A DNA stretch of 64,000 bases from Marchantia polymorpha subsp. ruderalis (GCA_037833965.1 AP031356.1:11926501-11990500), one strand, 5' to 3'. Shown: positions 43,994 through 54,633, counted from the first letter of the stretch. A program made the numbers and translations. Notes: generated by a model not told the origin, from the letters alone.

Positions 43994-45937
43994 GTTGGTC
44001 AGAGTGCGTCCAATTTTGAGTTTCGAGCTTTGAGTTTCAAGATTTGAGGGCAAGAGATTCTTACGGGAGTTGTATCTTCTACGTTCGGAGTGATCTGGAG
44101 CTGAAATTTGGTGCAACGCTGGAGTAGGGCAGGGCGCATCAGCCTGCAAAATTTCAAGCAGAACGCCATTCGGAGCGAGAAGTTGACGTGTCTTGGAGGT
44201 CTGAGCTTTTTGAGAGGGGAGGGCCGAATCTTGCAGGGGCCGTAACTTTGGGCTCGAATGTGAACGGGGGCTGAAATTTTGTGGCAATGTGACGTTGGGT
44301 AGAGCGCTCAAGCTTGTCAATTTTCAGATCGAATGGAGTTTCAGAGTCAGAGTGCGTCCAATTTTGAGTTTCGAGCTTTGAGTTTCAAGATTTGAGGGCA
44401 AGAGATTCTTACGGGAGCTGTATCTTCTACGTTCGGAGTGATCTGGAGCTGAAATTTGGTGCAACGCTGGAGTAGGGCAGGGCGCATCAGCCTGCAAAAT
44501 TTCAAGCAGAACGCCATTCGGAGCGAGAAGTTGACGTGTCTTGGAGGTCTGAGCTTTTTGAGAGGGAGGGCCGAATCTTGCAGGGGCCGTAACTTTGGGC
44601 TCGAGTGTGAACGGGGGCTGAAATTTTGTGGCAATGTGACGTTGGGTAGAGCGCTCAAGCTTGTCAATTTTCAAATCGAACGGAGTTTCAGAGTCAGAGT
44701 GCGTCCAATTTTGAGTTTCAAGATTTGAGGGCAAGAGATTCTTACGGGAGCTGTATCTTCTACGTTCGGAGTGATCTGGAGCTGAAATTTGGTGCAACGC
44801 TGGAGTAGGGCAGGGCGCATCAGCCTGCAAAATTTCAAGCAGAACGCCATTCGGAGCGAGAAGTTGACGTGTCTTGGATATCTTAGCTTTTTGAGAGGAG
44901 AGGGCCGAATCTTGCAGGGGCCGTAACTTTGGGCTCGAGTGTGAACGAGGGCTAAAATTTTGTGGCGTTGTGACGTTGGGTAGAGCGCTCAAGCCTGTCA
45001 ATTTTCAGATCGAACGGAGTTTCAGAGTCAGAGTGCGTCCAATTTTGAGTTTCGAGCTTTGAGTTTCAAGATTTGAGGGCAAGAGATTCTTACGGGAGTT
45101 GTATCTTCTACGTTCGGAGTGATCTGGAGCTGAAATTTGGTGCAACGCTGGATTAAGGCAGGGCGCATCAGCCTGCAAAATTTCAAGCAGAACGCCATTC
45201 GAAGCGAGAAGTTGACGTGTCTTGGAGGTCTTAGCTTTTTGAGAGGGGAGGGCCGAATCTTGCAGGGGCCGTAACTTTGGGCTCGAGTGTAAACGGGGGC
45301 TGAAATTTTGTGGCGTTGTGACGTTGGGTGGAGCGCTCAAGCCTGTCAATTTTCAGATTGAACGGAGTTTCAGAGTCAGAGTGCGTCCAATTTTGAGTTT
45401 CGAGCTTTGAGTTTCAAGATTTGAGGGCAAGAGATTCTTACGGGAGCTGTATCTTCTACGTTCGGAGTGATCTGGAGCTGAAATTTGGTGCAACGCTGGA
45501 GTAGGGCAGGGCGCATCAGCGTGCAAAATTTCAAACAGAACGCCATTCGGAGCGAGAAGTTGACGTGTCTTGGAGGTCTTAGCTTTTTGAGAGGGGAGGG
45601 CCGAATCTTGCAGGGGCCGTAACTTTGGGCTCAAGTGTGAACGGAGGCTGAAATTTTGTGGCGTTGTGACGTTGGGTAGAGCGCTCAAGCCTGTCAATTT
45701 TCAGATCGAACGGAGTTTCAGAGTCAGAGTGCGTTCAATTTTGAGTTTCGAGCTTTGAGTTTCAAGATTTGAGGGCAAGAGATTCTTACGGGAACTGTAT
45801 CTTCTACGTTCAAAGTGATCTGGAGCTGAAATTTGGTCCAACGCTGGATTAAGGCAGGGCGCATCAGCTTGCAAAATTTCAAGCAGAACGCCATTCGGAG
45901 CGAGAAGTTGACGTGCCTTGGAGTTGTGAGCTTTTCG
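43994..45937 (+). repeat. Type IV 348-bp promoter monomers, about 5.6 copies
   Basis: Units repeat at 348 bp, for example the string GATCGAACGGAGTTTCAGAG near 45007 and 45703 (two units apart). Each unit looks like a dimer: GCTGAAATTTTGTGGC and GCTGAAATTTGGTGCA start its two halves of about 174 bp. One unit at about 44700 has lost 15 bp. The array runs directly into the ATG of ORF1. Confidence 0.85.
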
Positions 45938-46675
45938 ATGGCGTCTCAAGACAATTTCATACTCAATCTGTTGCAAACGGTTTTGGAAGAGTTGAAAGTA
46001 CTACGTGCAGAGTTCAAGGTACAGAGCTCTACTTTAATTGCAGCTCAATATGAAATTAGAGAGTTGAAGCTCTCTCAAAAGAGTTTCGAGAAGATTATGG
46101 TTGATATTTCAGAACACGTAGAGGATATCCAGGAGAAAGTTGGTTCTCAAGCTTCCACTGCTGCTACTCCTAGATTGCATGAAGTGGTTGAAAGTCTAGA
46201 GGTGAAGATGAAATCTTATGCAGAAGCCACCAAGTCTGCTCATATCTCTTTCTGTCAAGAGCAAGAGATTGAAAAGACTAATCAATTTGCTCGTAGAAAG
46301 AATGTGAGAATTTCTGGTCTACCTGAATCTGAGAAGGAAGAGGTGAAGAGTGTTGTCACCAAGTTTTTAGCTAAAACACTTGATGTTCCTAATGCGGATG
46401 TGGCTCAAGCTTTTCGCATTGGAACCATAGGAACTCAACCTTGAGCCATCATAGTTAAGTTCAATGACCAAACTCAACGTGATACAGCTTTAGCCAACAA
46501 AGCTGTACTCAAAGGACGTAGGATTTGGTTAGATCCCGATCTCACACCTCTACAAGTAGATTCAAGGAGAAAGGAGCTTGCAAAAGTCAAAGAAGCTCAA
46601 GATGCTGGATTTTTTGCTTATCTTCGTGATGGACAAGCAATTGTCACTCAAAGGAAGAGACAATCATCCACATAG
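45938..46675 (+). pseudogene. LINE-C ORF1 with one in-frame stop (245 codons)
   Basis: The start MASQDNFILNLLQ at 45938 was chosen over an in-frame upstream ATG at 45833 because it matches the A and B ORF1 starts; the upstream codons lie in the type IV monomer. The coiled coil (LLQTVLEELKVLRAEF, IAAQYEIRELKLSQKSFEK), the RRM-like part (NVRISGLPESEKEEV to LANKAVLKGRRIW) and the basic end are present. One CGA-type codon has become TGA (GTQP, then stop, at 46442-46444). The normal end is TAG at 46673-46675, followed by CAA TCT and ORF2 in frame. Confidence 0.85.
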
Positions 46676-46849
46676 CAATCTAAGAGCTTGAGGGTGTTAA
46701 TGTGGAATATTAGAGGTCTTTCTACAAATGGTAAATGGTAAATGGTAAATGGTAAATAGATCAAGCCCGTGGGACCCAAAGGGTCAAAAGGCTAAAAAAC
46801 ACAATACAAACAATCCAACTCCAAACTAGGAGAGAACCAAAAGAACCCC

Positions 46850-49800
46850 CTAGCTAGTGCCCAAAGCACTAGAACGGTAACTAATAATATCTCTAATGTA
46901 ACAACCTAAATCATAAGGCTCGAGTTGAAGCAGAGAAAAGAAATTCTCGACATCAACTTTATGCGCCACTCGAATCTCTATATATCTAGTACAAGTAATA
47001 AACACATGCTCTTCATCCTCAACATTTCTCCCATCACATAGCCTACAAATCCGTTCACTCCTATCAATATTCAACCAACGTCCTTCCTCAATTCCAAGCC
47101 TATGAGATCCTGTTCTATGCCTCGCAATAATATGACGTAAAGATGTAGCAATCTCTGCAACAAGGTACCCTTGCTCACAATAAATAAGCATAGGATTCAC
47201 ATGAAGTTGATAAAACTGCATTTTAGTGCCTCCTCTCCTCCAAATGATGTTGAGAAACTCCTCCTTAATACGCTCGCGAAGGGCCATAGGTTGCAGATCC
47301 CAATCCAATTCCGTCACATTCCACCTCAAAGACCAAGTCATCACATCTGCAAACCATCCCTTGGAACGTGTGGCACGCAAAGCATGAAGAGGAAGTCGAG
47401 AAGCATCAAGAGATCTCACCCTTCTAATATAAGTGATGGTCAAGTAGAGAGCTTCAGCCTCAAGAGGTAGACAACCGGTTTCCGCAAGAAGAATAGCATA
47501 AGGAGTTTGGTTCCTTACACCTAACTCTTCTTGTAAGAAGATCTTTTGCACCCTCTCCACACGCTCCCAACTTGTCTTCTTACTGCCAGGACCCCACACT
47601 TGTGTCCCATATAGAACCACCGGCAACACTAAACTCCTAAATAAAAATTTCCTAAGACTCCAAGATACTAGATGGGCTCTTCTACATCGATTTAACAATG
47701 AATATAGAGCTTTGTAACCAGCTTCTACTCTCTTTTGTACACAAAGTGCCCAACTATAATTCTGAGAAAAATCAATGCCTAAATATTTGTAACTCTTCAC
47801 TTGTTCCAATTCTAGTCCCTTGTAAAAGAAAGAGAACTTGGATCTAGTGCCCACAAGAATGATCTTTGATTTTTCCAGATTGACCTCCATCTGATTTCGA
47901 GTACAAAAGCTAGCCAAAGTATCAAGGTGTTTCTGTAAACTAATTGCATCACGTGCTAGTAATATGATATCATCTGCGTACAAAAGAGCTTTGATCACAA
48001 AGTCTCCAAGTTTGACTCCTTCACTCTCACAATCATCCAACCACCTTTCTATATCATCTATGAATATTCCGAATAGAGTAGGAGAGAGAGGACAACCTTG
48101 AATAACTCCAATGGTGCTCGAGATCTCTTGAGGCTGAGAGGCATTAATCTTAGCTCGAACTGAAGTGTATAAAGTGGCCACAGCTCCGAGTAGATTAGCC
48201 GGTACTCCAATGTCTTGTAGTCTTTCCCATAAAAGCTTTCGAGGAACAGTATCAAAAGCTTTCTTCAAATCGATGAAGGCACAAAATAAAGCTTTCCCAT
48301 TGCCCTTGGATTTCTCCCATAAAACACGTAAGGCCAAAATATGGTCAATAGTGTTGTATGTAGGACGAAAACCGGCTTGGGCCTTTGCTCTCTTCTGAAA
48401 ATCCTCTGTCCATGTGCTCAACTTCGATTCTACCAACTTCCCAAACAACTTGGCAAAAACACTACCAACCATGATGGTGCGATAGTTTGTCACCACGTTC
48501 TTCCTTCCTGATTTATGAATAGGAACAATCTTCCGCATGGACCAAGTTGATGGAAAACCGTGAACCATAGCATCTTCCAAAAGCTTAGTGAGAACCGGTC
48601 CAATACAATCTCCTCCCCACTTGATAAGTTCAATGGACAAGCCATCTAAATCCTCACATTTGCCATTTGCTAATTTTCGGAGAATAGTCATCACCTCTCC
48701 TTCCGAAAATAATCCAGGTGTTGCTTCGCAATATGGCATAGATGTGGCTTCTGGAAAGAAATAGAGCTTTTCGGCAAAAGCTACCAAAGACTCGGAATCA
48801 AGAGAAGGTTTTGACGATGGTGTAGCTAATCGTCTCCAAAAGGACTTGGGATCCTTCATCAGGTCCTTTGTCAAGGATTCTTGCTTTCGTCTTAAGAAAG
48901 CTCGTTTCTTAGACTTCACCAAGTCTTTGTATATCCTTGTCAAAAGAAGCCGACTTTGAATATCCAAAGACCTATCAACAGACCTTGCCCTTGCTAGCTT
49001 GCATTCGGAGTCAAACCATCCATTGCAAGGTAGCCCCTTAGCAATCCTAGTACTATGCCTCAAAAAGAACTTCGATGCAGAAGTTTTGAGCAATTCTATG
49101 AGCTGTAAACTAGCGGTATGCGAATCTGGACTCCATATGGTGTGAGTCAAAAGATCTTGTAGATGTTCTGCATAAAGGTCTCTTTTACAAGGATCTAAGC
49201 GAAACTTGGGAGAAGCTAAAAGAGATTGGCAAGGTGAAGTAGAGATTGATTTTGAAATTGAAAGTGTGAACAAAAGAGGTGCATGATCTGATTCAGGTTG
49301 AGGATCCAAAACATCAAAATTGGAGATCAGAGAGGTACTAACCAAGGAAGACAAGAGAAAATCTATTGTGCTAGCACCGGTAGGGGAAAAACAAGTATTG
49401 GACTGAGAGTTGGGAAAGCGAGAGGTTCCATTGAGAACCTTCAAGTTACAAGTGGCTCCAAATGTCAAAAAGTGCTCTGTCAAAGAGTTTGTGGAAGGAT
49501 CAAAAGAGGTTCTAGACCACAAACTATCGTAAATTTCTTCAAACATAGAAGAAGCCAAGGGATCACTAAATTGAGTAAATTGAGCACAACGTATACGAGC
49601 ATTGAAATCTCCAGCAAGAAAGACATCCCCTTTACTTTGGAATCTAAGAACATCTTCAATAAGCCGATGGAATGGTTCACTTCGGTTGCAAAAGCGTGTT
49701 GAGTAGATACCCATGGACAATGGTGCAAAATAACAAATTGCCAAATAGCAATAAGATCCTCCAACCACCCCGAGACGTAGCCAATGATACTGTCCACCAA

Positions 49801-50056
49801 CATCTTGAGCTTCTAGATGTATGAGAGGTAGAAGATGAGACCTGATGAAAGTAGCAATACCTCCTTGACCCCTTCCCGCATGTTGTCTTCTTTGGTTCCA
49901 TGTCGACCCCACCAAGGTAAACCCTTCCAACTCAGCAATAGTATTGCTTTCATGTTCCCAAGTCTCCACAATGTTGATGACGTCAGCCATCTTCCAAATC
50001 GGAGCAGCACTCACATACTTTGTTGTTGAAAGTCCTCGGATATTCCACACCAACAC
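46850..50056 (-). CDS. LINE-A ORF2: endonuclease, reverse transcriptase, zinc finger (intact)
   Basis: About 1,068 codons are open. Residues 1-260 are an APE-type endonuclease: WNIRGLS (Asn5), ETW (Glu31), GDFNARI (149-155), TID (230-232), SDH (256-258). Residues about 505-770 are the reverse transcriptase: HKSGRKNVVTNYRTI, QAGFRPTYNTIDHIL, AFIDLKKAFDTV (593-604), GCPLSPTLF, YADD (693-696), YKYLGIDF. C1004, C1007, H1017 and C1022 form a CX2CX9HX4C finger. The enzyme would nick target DNA and copy its own RNA there. The first codons read GTG TTG GTG TGG; the first ATG is residue 23, beyond Asn5. The frame continues upstream to the TAG of ORF1, so read-through or non-AUG initiation is likely. 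Confidence 0.93.
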   Translation of the reverse strand: MLVWNIRGLSTTKYVSAAPIWKMADVINIVETWEHESNTIAELEGFTLVGSTWNQRRQHAGRGQGGIATFIRSHLLPLIHLEAQDVGGQYHWLRLGVVGGSYCYLAICYFAPLSMGIYSTRFCNRSEPFHRLIEDVLRFQSKGDVFLAGDFNARIRCAQFTQFSDPLASSMFEEIYDSLWSRTSFDPSTNSLTEHFLTFGATCNLKVLNGTSRFPNSQSNTCFSPTGASTIDFLLSSLVSTSLISNFDVLDPQPESDHAPLLFTLSISKSISTSPCQSLLASPKFRLDPCKRDLYAEHLQDLLTHTIWSPDSHTASLQLIELLKTSASKFFLRHSTRIAKGLPCNGWFDSECKLARARSVDRSLDIQSRLLLTRIYKDLVKSKKRAFLRRKQESLTKDLMKDPKSFWRRLATPSSKPSLDSESLVAFAEKLYFFPEATSMPYCEATPGLFSEGEVMTILRKLANGKCEDLDGLSIELIKWGGDCIGPVLTKLLEDAMVHGFPSTWSMRKIVPIHKSGRKNVVTNYRTIMVGSVFAKLFGKLVESKLSTWTEDFQKRAKAQAGFRPTYNTIDHILALRVLWEKSKGNGKALFCAFIDLKKAFDTVPRKLLWERLQDIGVPANLLGAVATLYTSVRAKINASQPQEISSTIGVIQGCPLSPTLFGIFIDDIERWLDDCESEGVKLGDFVIKALLYADDIILLARDAISLQKHLDTLASFCTRNQMEVNLEKSKIILVGTRSKFSFFYKGLELEQVKSYKYLGIDFSQNYSWALCVQKRVEAGYKALYSLLNRCRRAHLVSWSLRKFLFRSLVLPVVLYGTQVWGPGSKKTSWERVERVQKIFLQEELGVRNQTPYAILLAETGCLPLEAEALYLTITYIRRVRSLDASRLPLHALRATRSKGWFADVMTWSLRWNVTELDWDLQPMALRERIKEEFLNIIWRRGGTKMQFYQLHVNPMLIYCEQGYLVAEIATSLRHIIARHRTGSHRLGIEEGRWLNIDRSERICRLCDGRNVEDEEHVFITCTRYIEIRVAHKVDVENFFSLLQLEPYDLGCYIRDIISYRSSALGTS

Positions 50057-50068
50057 CCTTATCTTCTC

Positions 50069-50077
50069 GGATTGCTA
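50069..50077 (-). promoter_or_regulatory. TAG CAA TCC: in-frame ORF1 stop with read-through-like context
   Basis: The ORF1 stop of the intact A copy is TAG, followed by CAA TCC. The next in-frame codons lead without another stop into ORF2. The TMV-type read-through signal is TAG CAR YYA; five of its six downstream positions fit here. The same triplets occur in B and C. Confidence 0.55.
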
Positions 50078-50830
50078 TGTTGACGACACCTTCCTCCTCT
50101 GAGTAACGATTGCTCTCCCATCGTGTAAATAAGCAACAAAACCCGATTCTTGAGCCTCTTTTACCTTCGCAAGCTCCTTTCTCCTAACTTCCACTTGTAG
50201 AGGAGTCAGATCAGGATCCAACCATATTCTACGTCCCTTTAACATAGCCTTATTAGCCAAGGCAACATCACGTTGAGTTTGATTGACAAACTTCACTATA
50301 ATACCACGAGGTTGAGCTCCCTTGTTTCCAATACGATAAGCTTGAGCCAATTCCGCATTGGAAACCTGAAGTGTTTCATCCAAAAACTTGGTGACAACAC
50401 TCTTGACATCTTCATTCTCTATTTCAGGTAAACCTGAAATTCTCACATTCTTCCTACGTGCAAGCTGGTTGGACTTTTCAATCTCTTGTTCTTGACAAAA
50501 AGAGATTTGAGCAGCCTTTGTAGCTTCAGCGTAGGATTTGATCTTCAAATCTAAGCTTTCCACCACCTCATGCAATCTAGGACTATCCGCACTTGTCATC
50601 TGAGAGCATACCTTCCCTTGGATGTCATCCACAGACTTAGATACATCCCACATCACACCCACACTATCCTTGAACACCTTCTCCACGTTCTTCTGTGATC
50701 CCTTCAACTCTCGAATTTGATTATGTGCGAGAGTTAAAGCAGCCTGTTGCATCTTGAATTCATGTCGAAGTTCCTTCAATTCTTCGAAAATTGTTTGCAG
50801 AAGTTGAAAAATATCGTCTTGAGAAGCCAT
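50075..50830 (-). CDS. LINE-A ORF1, RNA-binding protein, intact (251 aa)
   Basis: MASQDDIFQLLQTIFEELKE starts a coiled-coil region (residues about 5-75; IFEELKELRHEF, ALTLAHNQIRELKGSQ). An RRM-like domain follows (about 128-195: NVRISGLPEIENEDV, RIGNKGAQPRGIIVKFV, ALANKAMLKGRRIW), then a C-terminal domain (DPDLTPLQVEVRRKELAKVK) with a basic end (QRRKVSST). This is the layout of L1 ORF1p. It would bind the element RNA in the cytoplasm and assemble with ORF2 protein. A leader of 59 bp separates it from the type II monomers. The stop TAG lies in frame with ORF2. Confidence 0.9.
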   Translation of the reverse strand: MASQDDIFQLLQTIFEELKELRHEFKMQQAALTLAHNQIRELKGSQKNVEKVFKDSVGVMWDVSKSVDDIQGKVCSQMTSADSPRLHEVVESLDLKIKSYAEATKAAQISFCQEQEIEKSNQLARRKNVRISGLPEIENEDVKSVVTKFLDETLQVSNAELAQAYRIGNKGAQPRGIIVKFVNQTQRDVALANKAMLKGRRIWLDPDLTPLQVEVRRKELAKVKEAQESGFVAYLHDGRAIVTQRRKVSST

Positions 50831-50889
50831 GTCGTATCAACTTCCGTATCAACCAAAACACTCTAAATTCTAGGTCAAAACACCAAAAA

Positions 50890-51775
50890 ATATCGTAACT
50901 TCTCACTCAAGCGTCCATGCACCTTCAAACTTGATGAGCTTCTGCCGAATATCAATCCCCAAGTCCTCAAAAATTTTCAGCCTCAGATCTTGCTTTGTCG
51001 AAAAGATAAAAATGTCTGAACATTTTTGTGACCACCCGAACACTCGGGATAAAAAGTCGAAACTCAAAATGGTCTGTAACTTCTGACTCAAGCGTCCGTT
51101 CACCTTCAAACTTTTTATGCTACTGCCAAATATTGATCTTCAAGTCCCCAAAAATTTTCAGACTCAGATCATGCTTCGTCAAAAAGATAAAAATGTCTGA
51201 ACATTTTTGTGACCACGGAACACTCGAAACAAAAAGTCGAAACTCCAAATGGGCTGTAACTTCTGACTCAAGCGTCCGTTAACCTTCAAACTTTTTATGC
51301 TTCTGCCGAATATTGATCTCCAAGTCCCCAGAAATTTTCAGCCTCAGATCATGCTTCGTCAAAAAGATAAAAATGTCTGAACATTTTTGTGACCACCCGA
51401 ACACTCGAAACAAAAAGTCGAAACTCCAAATGGGCTGTAACTTCTGAATCAAGCGTCCGTTCACCTTCAAACTTTTTATGCTACTGCCGAATATTGATCT
51501 CCAAGTCCCCAAAAATTTTCAGCCTCAGATCATGCTTCGTCAAAAAGATAAAAATCTCTGAACATTTTTGTGACCACCCTACCACTCGAAACAAAAAGTC
51601 GAAACTCCAAATGGGCTATAACTTCTGAATCAAGCGTCCGTTCACCTTCAAACTTTTTATGCTACTGCCGAATATTGATCTCCAAGTCCCCAAAAATTTT
51701 CAGCCTCAGATCATGCTTCGTCAAAAAGATAAAAATGTCTGAACATTTTTGTGACCACGTGAAACACTCCCAATT
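50890..51775 (-). repeat. Type II 181-bp monomers, about 5 copies
   Basis: Antisense type II units (TGTCTGAACATTTTTGTGAC at about 51013, 51193, 51375, 51555 and 51737) between the ORF1 leader and the type I array. One unit has lost a base (GACCACGGAACAC). Confidence 0.88.
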
Positions 51776-53243
51776 GACACTCTTTGCTGAAGAAATTCGT
51801 GAACTTCGGTGTCGCAACTCCAAAATGCGTGAAATTTTGCAGGCTGGAGCGCGCTACCGAACTCCACGCCCCTGCAAATTTTCAATTTCCGTGGACACTC
51901 AGACGCGAAGATACGATCTCTGCAAGAAACGATCTCGACCCCAACACTCGAAAACTCCAACTCGAAACTTGAGAAATCCGTGAACTTAGGCGTCCCAACT
52001 CCAAAATGCGTGAAATTTTGCAGGCTGGAGCGCACTACGGAACTCCACGCCCCTGCAAATTTTCAGCTTCCGTGGACACTCAGACGCGAAGATACGATCT
52101 CTGCAAGAAACGATCTCGACCCCAACACTCGAAAACTCCAACTCGAAACTTGAGAAATCCGTGAACTTCGGCGTCCCAACTCCAAAATGCGTGAAATTTT
52201 GCAGGCTGGAGCGCGCTACCGAACTTCACGCCCCTGCAAATTTTCAGCTTCCGTGGACACTCAGACGCGAAGATACGATCTCTGCAAGAAACGATCTCGA
52301 CCCCAACACTCGAAAACTCCAACTCGAAACTTGAGAAATCCGTGAACTTCGGCGTCCCAACTCCAAAATGCGTGAAATTTTGCAGGCTGGAGCGCGCTAC
52401 CGAACTCCACGCCCCTGCAAATTTTCAGCTTCCGTGGACACTCAGACGCGAAGATACGATCTCTGCAAGAAACGATCTCGACCCGAACACTCGAAAACTC
52501 CAACTCGAAACTTGAGAAATCCGTGAACTTCGGCGTCCCAACTCCAAAATGCGTGAAATTTTGCAGGCTGGAGCGCGCTACCGAACTCCACGCCCCTGCA
52601 AATTTTCAGCTTCCGTGGACACTCAGACGCGAAGATACGATCTCTGCAAGAAACGATCTCGACCCGAACACTCGAAAACTCCAACTCGAAACTTGAGAAA
52701 TCCGTGAACTTCGGCGTCCCAACTCCAAAATGCGTGAAATTTTGCAGGCTGGAGCGCGCTACCGAACTCCACGTCCCTGCAAATTTTCAGCTTCCGTGGA
52801 CACTCAGACGCGAAGATACGATCTCTGCAAGAAACGATCTCGACCCCAACACTCGAAAACTCCAACTCGAAACTTGAGAAATCCGTGAACTTCGGCGTCC
52901 CAACTCCAAAATGCGTGAAATTTTGCAGGCTGGAGCGCGCTACCGAACTCCACGCCCCTGCAAATTTTCAGCTTCCGTGGACACTCAGACGCGAAGATAC
53001 GATCTCTGCAAGAAACGATCTCGACCCCAACACTCGAAAACTCCAACTCGAAACTTGAGAAATCCGTGAACTTCGGCGTCTCAACTCCAAAATGCGTGAA
53101 ATTTTGCAGGCTGGAGCGCGCTACCGAACTCCACGCCCCTGCAAATTTTCAGCTTCCGTGGACACTCAGACGCGAAGATACGATCTCTGCAAGAAACGAT
53201 CTCGACCCCAACACTCGAAAACTCCAACTCGAAACTTGAGAAA
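51776..53243 (-). repeat. Type I 181-bp monomers, about 8 copies
   Basis: The most regular array in the window: units start at 52080, 52261, 52442, 52623, 52804 and so on, exactly 181 bp apart, and adjacent units are nearly identical. Such homogeneity suggests recent expansion or conversion. It forms the outer 5' end of the intact A copy; alone it could be mistaken for a satellite. Confidence 0.9.
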
Positions 53244-53254
53244 AATGAGCAACT

Positions 53255-54390
53255 CAAGTATGTGAGTGCTAATCCGATTTGGAAGATGGCGGACATCATC
53301 AACATTGTGGAGACGTGGGAACATGAGAGCAACACTATTGGAGAGATACCAGGGTTTACTTTGGTGGGATCCACTTGGAATAAGAGAAGTCAACGAGCTG
53401 GAAGAGGCTATGGCGGTATTGCTACTTTCATCAGATCTCAATTTCTACCTTTGATACATTTAGAAGGTCAGGATATTGGAGGTCAATATCATTGGCTTCG
53501 TCTTGGTTTGGTTGGAGGATCTTATAGTTATTTGGCTGTTTGTTACTTTGCACCATTGTCCATGCCTATCTACTCCACACGCACTTGCAATCGGAGTCAA
53601 CCATTCCATCGACTTATAGGAGATGTTCTCAATTATCAGAGCAAAGGTGAAGTTTTTCTGGTTGGAGATTTCAATGCTCGAATAGGTTGTGCACAATTTA
53701 CTCAAGTTGGTGATCTCTTGAGTTCTCCCTCCTTTGAAGAACTTGAAGATAGTATGTGGTGTAGAAAGTCTTCTGATATTTGTACAAATCCTTTGACAGA
53801 ACACTTTCTAACCTTTGGAGCCACATGTAATTTGAAAGTTCTCAACGGTATCTCTCTCTTTCCCAACTCCCTTTCCAATACGTGCTTTTCTCCTACAGGT
53901 GTTAGCACCATTGATTATCTTCTATCTTCAGCCACTCATAGCTCTTTTATTTCGAAATTTGATATTCTAGAACCTCAGCCAGAGTCAGATCATGCACCTC
54001 TCTTATTTACTCTCTTGTTATCAAAAACAATCCCTCTCTCTCCATGCCATTCTGTTTTAGCTTCTCCCAAGTTTCGTTTAGATCCTAGTAAGAAAGAGTT
54101 GTACATGTTACATTTTCAAAACCTTTTGACTCACACTTCATGGAGCCTTGATCCACATACAGCGAGTGGGCAATTAATAGAGTTGCTCAAAGACACTGCT
54201 TCTAAGTTCTTTTTGCGGCACAAGGATCGAAGAGCTAGGGGGCTTCCTTGCAATGGATGGTTTGACTTGGATTGTAAGCAAGCGAGGATGAGATCAGTTG
54301 ACAAGTCTTTGGATTTCCAAAGTCGGCTTACCTTGACGAGGCGTTACAAAGACTTGGTGAAGTCTAAAAAAGGAGCTTTTTTGAGGGCAA
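53255..54390 (+). pseudogene. LINE-C ORF2, N-terminal 385 codons after the LINE-A insertion
   Basis: It reads from KYVSANPIWKMADIINIVETWEHES through GDFNARI, STIDYLLSS and ESDHAPLLF to KDLVKSKKGAFLR. The endonuclease is complete except for the first 14 codons, which lie at 46700-46727 on the other side of the A insertion. After 54390 a piece of A ORF2 in the opposite direction follows. Confidence 0.85.
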
Positions 54391-54395
54391 CCTCT

Positions 54396-54523
54396 CCTCT
54401 CCTTCCGAAAATAATCCAGGTGTTGCTTCGCAATATGGCATAGATGTGGCTTCTGGAAAGAAATAGAGCTTTTCGGCAAAAGCTACCAAAGACTCGGAAT
54501 CAAGAGAAGGTTTTGACGGTGGT
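54396..54523 (-). other. LINE-A ORF2 fragment, first part of a 193-bp repeat flanking LINE-B
   Basis: Minus-strand A ORF2 (PSLDSESLVAFAEKLYFFPEA, GLFSEGE). With 58188-58272 it matches 62793-62985, which lies directly behind the tail of the B copy at 58273-62792. It is cut by another A copy at 54524. Confidence 0.75.
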
Positions 54524-54633
54524 AAATGGTAAATGGTAAATAGATCAAGCCCGTGGGACCCAAAGGGTCAAAAGGCTAAAAAACACAATACAAACAATCC
54601 AACTCCAAACTAGGAGAGAACCAAAAGAACCCC

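Larger units (their letters stand above)
46728..53249 (-). mobile_element. Full-length LINE-A copy with both ORFs intact (6.5 kb)
   Basis: It carries tail (four units), 3' UTR, ORF2, ORF1, leader, about 5 type II and 8 type I monomers, and about six bases of filler at the 5' end. The target is the start of C ORF2; CAA is repeated at 46725-46727 and 53250-53252, with one extra T after it. With no coding break, it is the best candidate for a recently active element. Confidence 0.92.
43994..54390 (+). mobile_element. LINE-C copy with 5' UTR, split by an intact LINE-A
   Basis: It has about 5.6 type IV monomers, ORF1 with one stop, the TAG CAA TCT junction and ORF2 up to residue 385 or so. The A copy (46728-53249) sits 28 bp after the ORF2 ATG. 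The C sequence rejoins at CAAGTATGTGAGTGCTAATC. The 3' half of ORF2 and the 3' end are missing after 54390. Confidence 0.85.

Noticed and set aside
44324-45976. Repeated 114-codon frames on the minus strand of the type IV array
   Set aside because: They are a by-product of a 348-bp repeat length that is divisible by three, on the strand opposite to the LINE.
46728-46760. TGGTAAA repeats as telomeric sequence
   Set aside because: Plant telomere repeats are TTTAGGG/CCCTAAA. The TTTACCA unit differs, and it always follows a LINE 3' UTR or sits in a short target duplication.
49298-49702. Open frames of 100-134 codons antisense to ORF2, repeated in several copies (also near 57082 and 63397)
   Set aside because: They lie fully opposite conserved endonuclease codons, have no domain, and recur only because the copies are alike.
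51776-53243. Regular 181-bp repeats looking like a centromeric satellite or a CRISPR array
   Set aside because: The units are contiguous without unique spacers, and wherever they occur in context they lie upstream of LINE-A ORF1 in sense orientation. They are 5' UTR monomers.
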